Positions 9,837 through 23,350 of a stretch of 64,000 nt of DNA are shown here, in pieces. The stretch's first letter is position 1. Every line of letters starts with the position of its first letter. Source of the stretch: Reticulitermes speratus (lineage: Eukaryota; Arthropoda; Insecta; Blattodea; Rhinotermitidae). Position numbers and translations under genes: made by a program. The notes below the pieces were generated by a model. The model did not search any database, had not been told where the DNA came from, and saw nothing but the letters and a program-made list of their open reading frames with translations. The DNA is taken from the NCBI GenBank assembly GCA_021186555.1, contig JAJKFL010000010.1, positions 20,664,586 to 20,728,585 on the forward strand. Reading direction: 5' to 3'.

Positions 9837-10562
9837 ATCTTATATTTAGAAGAACCACTTCTCACTTTCTTTTTTTAAACCCGTCAGTGAAAACCCCACA
9901 TTCAAACCCACCTTGCTCGCTGCAACGTTCAAAGCGTTTAAAACCTGGGGATATAAATCTTCCCCCCATCTAAATATAAACAACTGGCCCTGCTTTGATC
10001 CGAATTTTGAAAATGATGTTTTCAAGTCTAACAATTTTACAGTACAGTATCCAATCATGATCGTTCAACGGTTCGGAATGAATCACCGCATACATCGGTG
10101 CGATGTATCTTAAATCACTTTAAGCTTTCCAATTCTGTTCACCCAATACGTAATACGTTATACGAAGAAGCTATATATACAAACTACGATTTTCGACGTT
10201 CCCGTAATCGAAACCAAAGCAAACGAACAGACCGCTGGAGACGTGACATGAATGTAACAGTCAACATGTGTTCCGAACGGAAAGCAAAACAGCGTTAGCT
10301 AAATGAAGGATTTTAAAGAGACCCAATCATTAATTTTGTACTTAATTATATTAATTTAGTCAATCTTTATAGCCCATCACATGACATTTTATTGCCTGTT
10401 CACAATAATTTAAGTGAAAATGTCTTCTTACGGCAGGCTCCGATGTAAGTTCGAAAACATTAGCATGAATGCATAGGTCGTTGTAAATGTGCCTAATTAA
10501 GCACCAGAACATGATGATATGTGGGGAGCGGAGGAATAGCTTACTGCATTTTTGACTTTCAC

Positions 10563-10760
10563 AGTACATGGAAGAGAGACATCTCCATGCCTGTCACTTT
10601 ACCCATCATCCTTTCGACAGCAAGCTGGGTGGGCCACAGAGACGGTCTGGATGCTGTAGAGAAGAGAAAAAACTTCTGCCCCTCCTGAGAATTGAACCTG
10701 CATTGCTCAATCTTCCAGCCTATACTCGTCCCTATATCAAGATCTCTCGGATAGTAGCAC
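10563..10760 (-). mobile_element. SINE family D fragment
   Basis: GGATGCTGTAGAGAAGAGAAAA then CTTCTGCCCCTCCTGAGAATTGAACC matches the tRNA-proximal half of the family seen best at 45.3 kb. Minus orientation, diverged. Confidence 0.55.
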
Positions 10761-11489
10761 ATACACCGTACATTACTTTAACGCCATAAAATTATTGTTA
10801 ATTTTCAACAACATTCTTGCCATTTTTTGACACTATATATGCTAACAGTTGTTGGTCAAATGGGAGCGCGGGAATTTCATAAAGTATGTTTCGTAAGTCA
10901 AATATGCATTAACCATTTTTCAAAACAACACCATTCATAACTGAATTAGTTTCCATAATTATAGGCGATCACACATTCTACTTAATAATTAAGCATTTCA
11001 ATACGTACATAAGCAGAAAATGTCAGTGCAAACCTGCAAAATAATTTTATTACTGTATATCTTAACTGAGTGCAGTGCGCAGGTTGTCCCGTTGTTTCAG
11101 GTGCGCAGTATGTTCAACGTATGTTCACGACTCACCACTTATGACACTAAAACCCATGCTTGATTGGTCTGCACATCACTCACGTAATTAAAATAACAAT
11201 CCTTTTGGGAAATAACACAGAAAATTCTTCGAAGCTACATTTCCACACAACAGAACCCTTTGACAACTGACCTGACAGTAACAGTGTTTTGTCTGAGTTT
11301 AGTTCCAAAATGTTCCACTACACCACGTAGCGTTGCACAGTGTTATGAAAATTTAGTGTACCAAAACTGTTACTCTCTTCACGTTAGCACATTTGTATGA
11401 AAATTTATGGTACCAAAATTGTTGCTGGCATATAATCACAGATTATTAATCTTACAGATAGGAAACTCCGTGGAAACTAAAGTTACAGC

Positions 11490-11550
11490 GCCATATGCGG
11501 CACCTACGCGTGTTACTTGTAGCCGGCATGCGTCACTTGCTGTGGGTAAA
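11490..11550 (+). repeat. Dispersed block, inverted relative to 13870-13935
   Basis: GCGCCATATGCGGCACCTAC followed by a GTGTTACTTGTAGCC-type stretch matches the reverse complement of 13870-13935 at most positions. It is GC-richer than its surroundings. Confidence 0.55.
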
Positions 11551-13869
11551 GGATGCTCCTGGTGGTGACTTATAGAACTATGTAGCATGATATCGGCAAA
11601 GCAGCCTGCTGCCCTATCCCCATACCCTGCCTCCATCCTCCTTTCACACATTCCATAGTTCTTCTCGCACAAAAAAAATATATATATATTTGTAAGTTCG
11701 AAATTATTACAAAGCAAGTAAGTACACTTGCTAGGCAATGTACCTTATTATTTTACATTATATTTTCTCCGAAATATTTCCCCTCAGATCAAAGTATATT
11801 GTAAAATAATATGGTATACTTAGAGCCTTATACCTGTATTCAGTTGGTTTGTAATAGTGATACAGTGTACAGAAAATGCAGAATATTAAGATTCAAAATT
11901 ATAATCTTCTGGGTTATGGGACCGGGTGATCTGATTGGCGGGTACTGAGGTTTTGGTCGTCACATACTGCCTCCATCTTCTGACTGCCTGTGAAGACAGG
12001 CCCAGAATGCTCCTCCAAAACATTCATAACCATGTACCAGTCTACACGGTGTCCTAACCCACACCACATTGTGAATCCTTACCACTTGGCACCTCAAATC
12101 CTGTACCAAAGAATATTAAGAACAAGTGAAGCATTAATGGAAATGTCACATTGGGAAACTGAATTACAGGAAGTGTTTTTTAAAGACACTGTATTTAATA
12201 CCACATTATTTTCCCACCAACTGTGTGCACTTTTCTCATATTTTGCCTCTCAAAACAAACTGAGGAAATGAGATCTGGAACACTTCCTGCCTACAGACAT
12301 TATCAGTATAAATACACATTTTAGGGTCAGGACCACATACGATGAATTTCAAAGTTCTACTAAAATTATATCACAAGCACAATCACACACTCAAAACTAC
12401 TTACAATGTTGAAAGTTCTCGAAGTTGAAACAACTGCCTCCATTATACACAGCTGTCACCACATGAAATAAATTAACTACGTACGCCGTAACTAAGATTA
12501 CATGAATAAAAAACTTAATTTCTGATGGTAAGATGTTCTTCACAGTACACACAACACTAAATTTGTAGCACTGTCCAGTGTTACACAACAGTCAACACAC
12601 AAAACAGTAACACAAAATACAAGTTCAAGCAGCAGAGTATATGTACATAAAAGAGACTATATGATACTGTACAGATTATGAAGAATGTTCATTGAGGTTC
12701 TGTATGTCACAGTTATAAATTTAAATGACACCATAAAATGAAGCTGAATTATTTCGCTGATGTATCATTATTTTTCAACACAATCCCAGAATACACTAAC
12801 GCCATTTGTCTCATATTGGCACAGTTTCAATATTCATTGCTCCCATTTAGCAGTACCAGTAAGTCACTCGCTGTTTATTGTAATCCCACACACAAGATTC
12901 AGTCCACTGCAGGGCATGTCCAGTCCCTCTGCCCACAGCTGAGCCCTGTGTAAAAACGAAACCAGAAAATACAGAAATGAAACTGTCATTCACATGGTTA
13001 ATGTCCTATGTTACATTTTCAATGCAAGGTGAACTCCACTGGTGAAACAAATTATTCACAGTGTACACTCTTAGTTACAATATATTGGTCAACTGTTGAT
13101 AATTTCTTCTGACGTCAATGTACGAGGGTTGAAAAAAACCTTGTCGATGAGTGAGTTTGGAAGTTATAATGTAACTTCAGAATACATGATGTGAAAATTA
13201 TTGTATACCGTGTGCAACAGACACAGCTGATACAAGTTTCTTATGTGATACATTTTCATTTCACAATATAATTTTTATGAACAATGAGATATCATTGTTC
13301 ATAGCGTGAACATCAATAAGCATTGACAGGTACGGTACTTACCGCTGAGATTTTGTAAGAAACCTGAAGAACCCTGATTTCAGGCTTCCGCCGCGATGTT
13401 GATGACACGTAATATCCCAGAAGAGCATAGATCTTGAAACCTGAAAAATTTCAAATCGTCATTCCTGCTGCTTTTTTTAACACCCTCTGGCATACCAGAC
13501 CTTAATTCTAATGGCGATATTACGAAACAAAATAGTAATCATACACCTTAGTAAACGAAATGATCATTACCAACCCACAATTATCTTCACACACTTGCCC
13601 TTTCAATCAGATTAATCACACATCACATTTAATCAATATTGAAACTTTATTATTACTACATGCACCTTTCACACATTTGCAATAACGATCAAATCCCCCT
13701 GTGTATTGTTAATAATACATTAAAACCGCCCAGAAATTTCAGAATTGTATGAATTCCTGTAGCAAAACCTCAAATAGGCTCTACATGAAATACGTTACCT
13801 TTGAAATATACCCAGCTCCCATCATGCGATAGAACTTGTCCGCAAAAGTACCTTTCTCTGCCCTCTATG

Positions 13870-13935
13870 CGAGATTAAACACAGCAACTGAGCGCAGGCT
13901 ACCAGTAACGCACATAGGCGCCGCTTGTGGCTCCA
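13870..13935 (-). repeat. Dispersed block, inverted relative to 11490-11550
   Basis: The minus strand reads AGCGGCGCCTATGTGCGTTA then CTGGTAGCC, matching the 11.5-kb block. Confidence 0.55.
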
Positions 13936-16699
13936 CAAGACCTTGTTTCCGGGGGTCCATTGAACTTGCATCGGAGTGCTAATGATTGTGTGAATTGTGG
14001 TAGTGATGGAAATGCCACAAGGATAAAATAAAATGAAGGCTGTTATATAATCATATTATAATTTTTACATATCAAACAGCTTAATAATAATTCCAGAAAG
14101 ATTACTTCCAGCATCATTCTGTATCACAATTATAAGTGATTTAACATTTCTTATATAAATTATTAAAAAATCCCATTGCCCCGATTTAATGTTCAATGTA
14201 GTAAAAATTATACCAAATAAATTTGGGTGTAACTGACATTCAACCCTTCCTGAGCGTAATCCTTGCACATGCAACTGCCCCATTTTGTACTAATAACAAA
14301 CCTCAATCATAGAAAGAGTGAAATGCCAAAGTGCAGTCTAGTTTCTCCTGAGTTTAAACATAAAATGTATACAAATTTCCAAAGACTATTAATTTAATTT
14401 TTTAACAGGAGTATATAACAAGGCTTGGAAGATAAAAAATTTAAATATTTACAGAAGTAAAACTGATCACCCTATAAATGTTCCTTTTGCCAGGAAGAAA
14501 TACTACAAACAGAACATATGTAAATTATTTTGTAGAAGGTTCTTATGAATATGTTACAATGTATGAAGAAATTATGCAATTTTATACAATGTAACTAATT
14601 ATCTTTACAGTTGTCCATGAATCAATAAACACAATGACACTGATATATTCCAGTTGATCGTAAAATCACGTACATCCTGGTATAAATAAGCACATGACAC
14701 CTGTAATGTACCTCTTTACATTCATATGGTGATTACTTCTTTTGTGTTACACAATATATCATCAGTTTGCAGCTGGCCAACAGCCCTTTTCAGTCTTCTC
14801 ACTTCCACAGCTAACAAACAATCTCACTTTCTGGAACTGAAGGACCTACCTGATTAACATACTTACTGAGTAATACATCAGTGACAGAAAAGTTGTAATG
14901 TGAAATATGCCCAGAAACTAAAGTTATTATGAAATACTATGTCACAATTTTTTCTCATACATTTTTTTATATAGGACAGATAACCTAGCAGTTTTAACAC
15001 TCATTGTTTTTGTCTCTTCTAGAAATGCCTGATGAATGGTTCACTGTAAAAGTCAAATTAGTTTTGTATATATTCTTGCTCATCATAGCTTCACCCTACA
15101 GAATTAGATACAGACATTCTTCATCCAGCATTGCCCCAAATTATGTTTTGCTTTAACACTGATAAATGTTGATGACCAAAGATACAAATATTGCTCTCCA
15201 GACTTGGACTAAAGTCATTTCCTTGGATAATGTAACCAATTCTTATTTAATTAATTATTATGGTAAAAAATGCTCCACTTTACATTGTTTTGCTCTATAT
15301 AGGAATTTTCTGGCACATAATCCCCAGCATCAAATGAGGACTTCTCTATCTCCTTAACAATGTTTCATGTCACTATCAAATAGAAAAATTGATACTGATA
15401 TCAATGATTGTAAAAATTATATGTTTTCATAATGAGTTACAGTATGCAAATCAATAACATGTTATAAATTCATATGCTATTAAACACATATGATTGAAAA
15501 AAGGTCCAAAAAGTCTATGAGTTCAAATATTTAATGAGAGCTTTGTGATTTCATTATTTCACTAGCCCATATTATGTCATTCGTTCCTTTTATACATACC
15601 TTGGCATTAAAGACATCTCCATAAAATTACTCATCTTTTAATGTTTCTGCCAAACAATCCTTTTTCTTGACTTTCAAATTTTTAACTGCATGTATACATG
15701 GCCAGTAATACAATATCTTATCACAAGTGGCTTTTCTGTACATCTGTATTCTTTGGACTCATTTAGCATAAAATTACAAGAGCAGTCCTGTTATGAACTT
15801 ACAATATGTAATTTATCAATATATTTGCACATACTACTGGACTGTCTATAACATGAACAGTTCTATCAATATAGTTTGAAGTACGATACATTCTGAAACA
15901 TAAAATAGATACTGAAGTTAATTCATGTCAAAGTATGTTACATTTGAGATTCACATGCCGATGACCATCAACATTAGTCTTCAGAGATGTGACACAGTGT
16001 AGTTTGGTAGATGGCTACCTATCAGCCACACCAGGTGCCATCATATCCAAGATAACCATAATCAGTGCAAAGAAGATCTGTAGTTTTTATAAGCTCTTCC
16101 TTGTAGCTATCATAAGATAATGCACACTTTACACTTTTTTCAATTCTGAATAGAGTCTCCATTAACTTAATTTCCTCTGCTAACTTCACTTCTTACCCCT
16201 TTCTTTGCTAGTGAAGAAAATCAATCAGTGGAGGATCATTATTCCCTTAATTTACTGGGTCCTTAGTTTAGATGGCCCATATCATTTGTCAATTCCTGTA
16301 CACTAAATTATTGGATAGAACTTAGCTGACTCAACAAGCCAGCTACCACCTGGGGTATCAACAGTCATCAGACACATGATGGAAAAATAGACCATTTTCA
16401 GAGGCTATGAGACCTGCTTAAGAGCTGAACATCATTAGTTTGAGATTCTTCAATGAAATAGTTTAGGTGGAACTTCAAGGGAAAAGTGGACTCTAAACTT
16501 CCAGTGAATGCAGGCTTCATTTTCCACAAACCTCCAACAACTGCCATACTGAGGGAAAAGATACACTCTGTAGATTACCTCAGGTGAGAAGTGCATTTAT
16601 TATAGATTTATTTTTAAGACATTTAACTAATTAATCTGAATTTAATTTCAGAGCATAGACTGTCTTGGGGGATGTTATGAACATGTACTACCATTCTGT

Positions 16700-16890
16700 T
16701 GAAATCTGCGGTCTTCTGGGTTATTACGCGGCATCGTGTGGTAATTGTTTACCGATGTTTCGGGACAATGTATCGGTCCCATCCTCACGGGTCAAGATTC
16801 CGAGTAGGGGGGGGGGGGGGGGATAACCCAAAGACCAGAGACTTCATGAACATCGCGGCAGAAGCCTGAAATCAAGGTTCCATTGTTTTG
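16700..16890. mobile_element. Decayed fold-back element with a poly(G) tract
   Basis: GGTCTTCTGGGTTAT is mirrored by ATAACCCAAAGACC. On the minus strand GAGGATGGG...CCCGAAACATCGG repeats the core seen in other fold-backs. A 16-base G run is at 16807-16822. Confidence 0.6.
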
Positions 16891-16910
16891 TTTATAATTA
16901 TATATATATC

Positions 16911-16916
16911 TTTATT
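16911..16916 (-). promoter_or_regulatory. Candidate polyadenylation signal AATAAA for the last finger exon
   Basis: TTTATT on the plus strand reads AATAAA on the coding strand, about 160 bases after the stop at 17076. Spacing is plausible for a short 3' UTR, and a fold-back repeat begins just beyond it. Confidence 0.35.
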
Positions 16917-17075
16917 TACAATTTTTTATCAAAGCAGTGTAAGTCTTTACTTGTGACACACATTTTCATCACATTTAACCTACAACCTTTATGTCCATAT
17001 GTACCGATAGGAAACAAGATGAGGATAAAATTAACGCAACATACAACTTACCCCCACAGCCAGTGGCCAATTCAT

Positions 17076-17323
17076 TCATTGCCAAGGAGCTACACGATTT
17101 GTCTTGTGATAAGTGTAGCGATGTTTGTTAAGGCTGTTCTGTGTACTGTAGCTTCGAGCACAGAGCTGACATCTGAACACACCCACAGAGATGCTGTGCT
17201 TGTCACTTATATGTCTACGCAAACTTCCTCGGGAACTCAGTAGCTTTCCACACTGCAGGCAGGTCAATCCATGTTGCAGAGAAGAATTTTCCATGTGGGG
17301 GTACACCACACTTTCATGTATCA
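17076..17323 (-). CDS. br: Zinc-finger terminal exon 5 (last in the window), broad-like
   Basis: Encodes about 81 residues. A leader (VIHESVVYPHMENSSLQHGL) precedes two intact C2H2 fingers: C-LQ-C, 12 residues, H-ISDK-H, and C-QL-C, 12 residues, H-RYTY-H. The tail is KTNRVAPWQ and a stop. The acceptor is the AG of tctgtcatgcttgcag (minus strand), with TG as leading bases that would make Val with an upstream G, in phase with the four other exons. It lies 18.3 kb beyond its nearest sister. The fingers resemble exon 3 (KLLSSRGSLRRH against KVLCSKASLKRH, and HRYTYHK against HIYTYHK), suggesting an old duplication. I do not recognise the isoform class; it may be one of the extra types described in non-dipteran insects. 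Confidence 0.8.
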
Positions 17324-20300
17324 CTGCAAGCATGACAGAAATATTATTCTCATGTTATCTTTTAAGGCCCAAATAGTGTGGAACACATCAGTACTCCAGA
17401 AGTCATAAATTTCATGAATGACAGAATGGAAATTATAGAGAAACATTAAATTTATTTCATTTTAATCTGTTTTTCTCTTCTCCTTGTACTGCAGTGTTCT
17501 GACAAAAATGTAACTAAAAGTTTACAAAGAAATTAATATTTACGATGTATAGGATTTGAACATACGGGTAATTTAGGGGGGGGGGGGCAGAGGGGGGAAT
17601 GCCCCTCCAATACTTTTTCTACCTAAGAATAGTTTTTTTTTGGCTACAAAGTTGAAGAGGGGCAAGTAACATAATTGGGGTGAGAGTGGCAAAGGGGGTG
17701 TATGTATAATAAGGACTGGTTCAAACCAATCTTCCCCATATTTCTAACTTGACTACTGGGTAAATTAAAAGTTCCTAATACCCATCGTCGATTTTGCCTC
17801 CCAGTGTTATGAACCAAGTTACGCCTTATGGGATCAGATATGTGTATGTTATTTTGTGGAAAGAAACAATGTCCTGGTGCACACACACACACAGTCTGAA
17901 CAGAACAAGCTTGCCAAATTCCTAACGTCTTTCCTGTCAGGTTATGATTGCCCAGTTTGTCACCACCCACAGGCCACTGTGTAAGAAATAACAGAAAGCC
18001 CCAGAAAGCTTCACATACCCACCCAAAGCAATACAACTGTTGTTGTTCAGTGCTTTTGAGAAGTGACCACTAAACACAAACTCACAAACTGTTGATGATT
18101 TGTTAAATGGGGAGGGAGGAGGGGGGGGGGTCTTTATTTACCCAGAATGCCATTTTTCATAAGGCTGGTCCTGACCATCGGCATGGACCAGAAGCTGATG
18201 TTTCCGTGAATTCCAATCACTCCTAACTAACAGCAAATAATGTTTTTAATTATGAATGTTCAAATCAAGTGGGTGTTAAAGAAGAATGAGATGGGCAGGA
18301 CATTTAGTATGTTAAAACTTAGGATCTTTCAAAGATATGAACCCACGTACAAGGGTACTACACAGGATTACACATGTATGTGAAAAATGACACAGCCTGT
18401 TAGGGATTCTTGGGCCAAGTGCAGGTAGCAGTAACATTGCGTGTTTGTAACCCAGAAGACATAAAAAAATTACAGAGACCAACAGCAACAGATGTGCACG
18501 CATGGCGCTGTCAGAAGCAACTACAACAGACAAGATTAGGCAGCAACAAAGATCCTGGTTACAGAATTCCGGGATTATTTGTGTCTACAGGAAGACTTTA
18601 TGATAATATGCCTGCCATAAAGACTTGGGGCACCAACAGCTTAAACTAGTAAGGAAATGGAAGTCTGGGTTAATCATGGACAAACTGACTGTAAAATGAA
18701 TGCAAATTTTTCTTTAATTTTATTATTACACCAACTATCATAGAACAATACAATGTCTCTAAAGTGAAAGCGCTTAACGCTGTAAAAGTATGATATGCCT
18801 ATCTTTATCATAATAGATTTTATATAAAAAACAAGAAACTTAAACTGAACAATGGCTATTTCCTTTGTATTGTTATAAAAAAGAAGCATAAGTACCGGCA
18901 TTTCAATGAGGTTAACTATGGTCATGTTGACATCTGAGGCTATATGAGGTATAAAAAGTATATGATTATACTGTCTATTTTTATGTCTGTTATTAATTGG
19001 CAAGCAATGGTCACTCATGGATACTTGTACTGATATAAAGGCATCTTGTTTGTTACAATATTGTTGTCTGTAATTTCTTCCCATTATATTGCTGAACTAT
19101 TGTTGTGTATAAAACAATTGTTAACAAACTGAAGTTTCTTGATACTAAACTGGTATAATGGAACCACATGATTAAATTACTGCATGTTAGAAAAATCATA
19201 ACATGGGTCAACATGATCCGTTACATTGGCCTGGTTTATGTAAAACATTAAAAAATGTTTGATACTCAGACACTTTAATAATAAAATTGTTTCAGTTTGA
19301 TGGAAGGCTTTTGTTTGAACTAATAATCCTGCAGGTATCAGTAACAAGACAGCACAAGAGATGTGAACACCTCCATATACTCAAGTATGACACTGTTGCT
19401 GCATCTGGGGTTAGGTAATTTATATGTAAGTACTAAGAAGTGTTGAACTGCAACCCACTTTATACGATTGCATGATTATTAGGACCCAGACATTATGTAC
19501 ACAAAACTATGTGACTTAGAATTACAATTCAAACAAACTGAATACAGGGTGACAGTCACTAAACATTACAAAAAACTGAAGTTATTCAATTGGTCTCGGG
19601 AGCTCTTTCCCCAGGGGTAAAGCAGCTGAGGCGTGAAGCTGACCACTCACTTGCATCCAGTGCCGAAATTAAGAATGAGAGGAGCTATAACTCCACTCCC
19701 CCATACGCCTGCATGGTATGAACAATGGAAAACTTTACCTCTTTTACCTTGTACAATTAGAAGTCATATAAGAATGTAATACAAAGCAACTAAAATAATA
19801 ATATTATATGCACAGTAAATATGTCTTCCATACAGTTTGCTCAGATACTCCACTCAGTTCAAATACATTTAAGCAACGCATTATATTATAAAATCAACCC
19901 AAGGTCTATAATCCCTTAATTGACCACCCGTTCAAATATATTACTATGTACACAATCATATAAAATATGGCTATTTCAAAATGGAAGTGTGTAAGTGTTG
20001 CAAGACCGATCGGAGCTGCCTCGTTCATCAGCATTCTCTTGTGCAATGTATATAACTGGAATCAATATCAAAGGTTCCTGAACTCAGTAATGATGGAGAA
20101 CTAAAACAAATACACATGACAAAATTACTTGATAATGAAAACATAATTATAAAATGATTTTTACATCTATACAGATGTAATATTTTCTGTGGAGGTAATC
20201 CTATAAATTATTTTCCTGAGCTTAATCATCTGACTACCAAATCTGACACAACAGCTTAGGAATTGCTTGTAGCTTCTTTCAGTTTTGGATGATATTCATT

Positions 20301-21682
20301 ACAATATCAAGCATGTAACTTCAACATTCAACACATTCAAACAACTTCTAAATTTGTAATTAAGACCAGAGTCAGTCACCTTCAATAAGATGTGACAACA
20401 TACAATGTTATGAGCCAGGGTGGGCTGTTTTAAATATACTTGGCAACAAAACTTTCAATCAGACTTTCACATGAGTAGCAAACAGAGGGAGAAACTAACC
20501 TACTTTTTACTGTAAGTACCAAGCCCAATATACAGCGAAAGCTGTGACAACCGGTCCCTCCGGGACTAAAGTGTTGCCAGATACTGCAATTTTCCGGATA
20601 CTTAGAATGGTATACCTAATGTGTATATTTGTGCACCTTGCAACCTTACACACAGACCTAACAATCTGTCACTTGATACCATGTCCTGTTTCCCTTGTGG
20701 CATTTCCCATTCCCTTTTCATCACTACTTATGCAACATGACATATATACAATCTGAAAAGCCAACAAGACACAAACATTTCACACTTTTAACCAACATAT
20801 TCACAACACTGCTGCCAGTTGAAGGAACAGTAAAATAAAAAGACCCTCTTGGTCAGTTTCCAGTTCACGGAACGTTCTAGAAGATCCAATGCTGGATACT
20901 GCAGCTTTTACTGTCCTTACAAAAAATAAAGCACGCTGATTTTCAGTATACTAATTTCTGTACCACTATATTAAAAAAAAAAAAAAAACGTTCTGTCAGA
21001 AAGTACCGATCCTCTGCAGTGAAAAGAATATGTTTTCATTTTCTTTAATATTCAAACACATCCCTCAATATTCTTCATAAGTTGTGCAAAATTTATTATC
21101 CTGAGTACACTTGGCAGAATTACATCCTTTGGTCTGCAATTGCTAATCCACATGCATTCATATTCATCTCAAGTGAGGATTTACCGTATCTAAATTGTTC
21201 ACAAAACCAAATAAAATTTTTATACATTCTGGAGCCAAACTATGGAAATAAACATAGAACAAAGTGGTCATTGTACTGCGTTTACCTTCCACACATCAGC
21301 AAAGCCTCCCCACAAGACAGTGAACAAGTAATACTTAACCTTGTCAAGGACACCACACAACAAAATTGTGACGATTCAAATCCTCAGTTTCTTTACATTC
21401 CTCAATAATAACCTTTACTGGTAGAGTCTGTACGAAACTGAAAATGAAAGTACGAATCAGATTAACACCACGATCATGACAACCTGCTACGCATGATTCC
21501 TCATTTCCTGCTTTTGATAAATTATATTAACTTTTCCTCACACACACACATACACACAACCTCATAATAACATTACAAAAACTAAAGTTGCATAATAAAA
21601 ACTGCGGCTCAGTCACATCTGTCACGTGTAATCAATATATGACCTTTTCAGATAAGACCCAACCTTGCAAGATTTGAGATTT
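17324..21682. other. Intron of the broad-like gene, left part
   Basis: Between finger exons. It contains poly(G) runs at 17576-17587 and 18121-18130, a SINE D fragment at about 19.6 kb and a short CA run. An open frame at 18036-17644 (130 codons, minus) has no recognisable domain. Confidence 0.5.
19585..19755 (+). mobile_element. SINE family D fragment
   Basis: CTCTTTCCCCAGGGGTAAAG, CTGACCACTCACTTGCATCC and GGAGCTATAACTCCACTCCC match the body of the 36.7-kb copy; the end has TTTACCTCTTTTACCTT. Confidence 0.6.
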
Positions 21683-21905
21683 TCAGTGATCTCTTTGAGG
21701 CTCGAGGTCTTCTCCAATGTGACACTGTGTCATTTCCAGGTGTTTTGAAAGAACACAGTGCCTTTGCCTGCAAGGGGCAAGCAGTCCAAGAAGATGAAGG
21801 TGCTATATTCCTTCAAAACGTCACGAAACACTAACCCAGCAACACAGTGCCACATCTCAGAAGACTTGAACCCTCAAGACCCGACCCACTTTAACCCTCT
21901 ACTGC
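21683..21905. mobile_element. Fold-back element, family FB1
   Basis: GAGGTCTTCTCCAATGTGAC on the left is mirrored by CACATCTCAGAAGACTTG on the right. The centre has GTGCCTTTGCCTGCAAGG and AAGCAGTCC, shared with other FB1 copies. Confidence 0.75.
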
Positions 21906-22043
21906 AACTGCATACCTGATATTCCAGACAAACTAATTTAAATGCTGTTTATACATCACATTCAGTGAAGCAGGGGACTTTTAATTTACTCTAATTTACT
22001 ACTTTAGGCATGGGAAAATAAGCCTCACTGTGCCACCCAGTTC

Positions 22044-22358
22044 TTAACATTTTCACTGCCGAAGTTGACCGTGGTCGATTTAAGTATTTACGTTTTAATT
22101 TGCCAGAGTTGACTTTAGTCAATCTAAAATTTACTCTGTTCTTTTGCCTTAAATAGGCCACGCACACAATAAGTTCTTTCAGGAAACATATTTTACATCT
22201 CTCTTAAAACCTAGCTGACAACTAGAAAAAATGTATGCATTTTATATATAATTATATTTTATAATTTATAAGACAACGCAATAGTTGTTTAACATTCAAT
22301 AAACCCCTGGCAATTTAACACCCTCGGGGATTTAAATACCCAGCAGCGAAAGTGTTAA
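22044..22358. mobile_element. piggyBac-like MITE, copy 1
   Basis: A 315-bp element bounded by TTAA at 22044-22047 and 22355-22358. Ends CATTTTCACTGCCGAAGTTG and GCAGCGAAAGTG are imperfect inverted repeats. The interior (AGGCCACGCACACAATAAGT; CAGGAAACATATTTTACATC) matches the copy at 55.2 kb in reverse. TTAA targets and CACTTTCACTGCC-like ends point to the piggyBac superfamily. Confidence 0.85.
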
Positions 22359-23084
22359 GGAAATAGAAATCACGGATTGCAGCCCCCACCTAGTTCGGTA
22401 CTGCTGCTGTCACATACTTTCAATCAACCCTTCAATGCAGCCTTGGCACACTGTACACAACTTTAATCCTTCACACACTGCCAGTCTTAGTGCACCATAT
22501 GGTCATGAACACATTTAAGGGTACGATAAATTTACTACTACCCCATCCTGTACAGTAGTTGGAATTTACGACCCAGCGTCACTGAAGGGGTAAACTGGCT
22601 TTAAGCTGGGTGAAACTTACAGAAAACATACTGTCACTTTCCTCAGAGTAAGATCTCTTAGGAACACACAGTCACTGGGTATGGACTAAATCACTGGGGT
22701 GGAAATATTCCTCTTTGTCGCCATGTGCAAACTGGTTCTGGAACGCCATCTAGTCTCCAATAAAATGGGTATTGGGGGCTCTTTCCTTGAGAGTAAAGTG
22801 GTCAGGGTGTGAATCATTACTAATGAACTCCATCTAGTACGGAGGTCTACAGCACTGGCATGCAAAATGTCACTGGCTTCATGGCACGATGCTTAGCTAC
22901 AGAGCTAACTTTAAATTTCCCTTACCTAACAAACTAAAGGTTAAGTAATGTACCCTGAAGTACTCTTTGATTTTGACATAAAAACACATCCAGATAAAAT
23001 GTTCATTACTTGAAGAAACATACTGTCAATAAAATACAACTTTGGCTACAGGGGTTTAGCCGTACCATGAGTTCAAGTTGTCCT
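22359..23084. other. Intronic sequence with a SINE D remnant
   Basis: 22740-22860 contains GGGTATTGGGGGCTCTTTCC, AGTAAAGTGGTCAGG and CATCTAGTACGGAGG, a diverged piece of SINE family D. Nothing else recognised. Confidence 0.4.
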
Positions 23085-23350
23085 GTTTTGACATATACTG
23101 CAGTGCCATCTTTCGGGTGAGTGTAGTGAAATAGAAGTGGACCAATGTATAGGTCTCAGAATGAGAATAATGGTCAGGGGTGGACCATGGTGCTATCCAA
23201 AGGGAAGAAGCCCTGAGGTTAGAAGGAAGGGATGAACATCACAACATTTTATTCCCTAATGTCACTCTCACTGCAAGACCTATGTATTAGTCCACTTTCA
23301 CTCTCTGCCTCATGCTCAGCCTGAAGATGGCAACTGTAATATGCAATAAG
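23085..23350. mobile_element. Fold-back element (distinct family)
   Basis: AAGTGGACCAATGTATAGGT is mirrored by ACCTATGTATTAGTCCACTT, with GAGTGTAGTGAAATAG against CTTTCACTCTCTGCC next to it. The right side has GCCTGAAGATGGCAACTG. Confidence 0.7.

Larger units (their letters stand above)
10790..16699. other. Gene-free AT-rich region beyond the last finger exon
   Basis: No exon, RNA gene or complete element was recognised. It contains a pair of inverted, diverged blocks (11490-11550 and 13870-13935) and half of a fold-back arm near 13370-13430 that resembles the 16.7-16.9 kb element. Confidence 0.45.

Noticed and set aside
17644..18036. 130-codon minus open frame
   Set aside because: No domain or splice fit, and its borders abut G-rich low-complexity DNA; kept only as a note.
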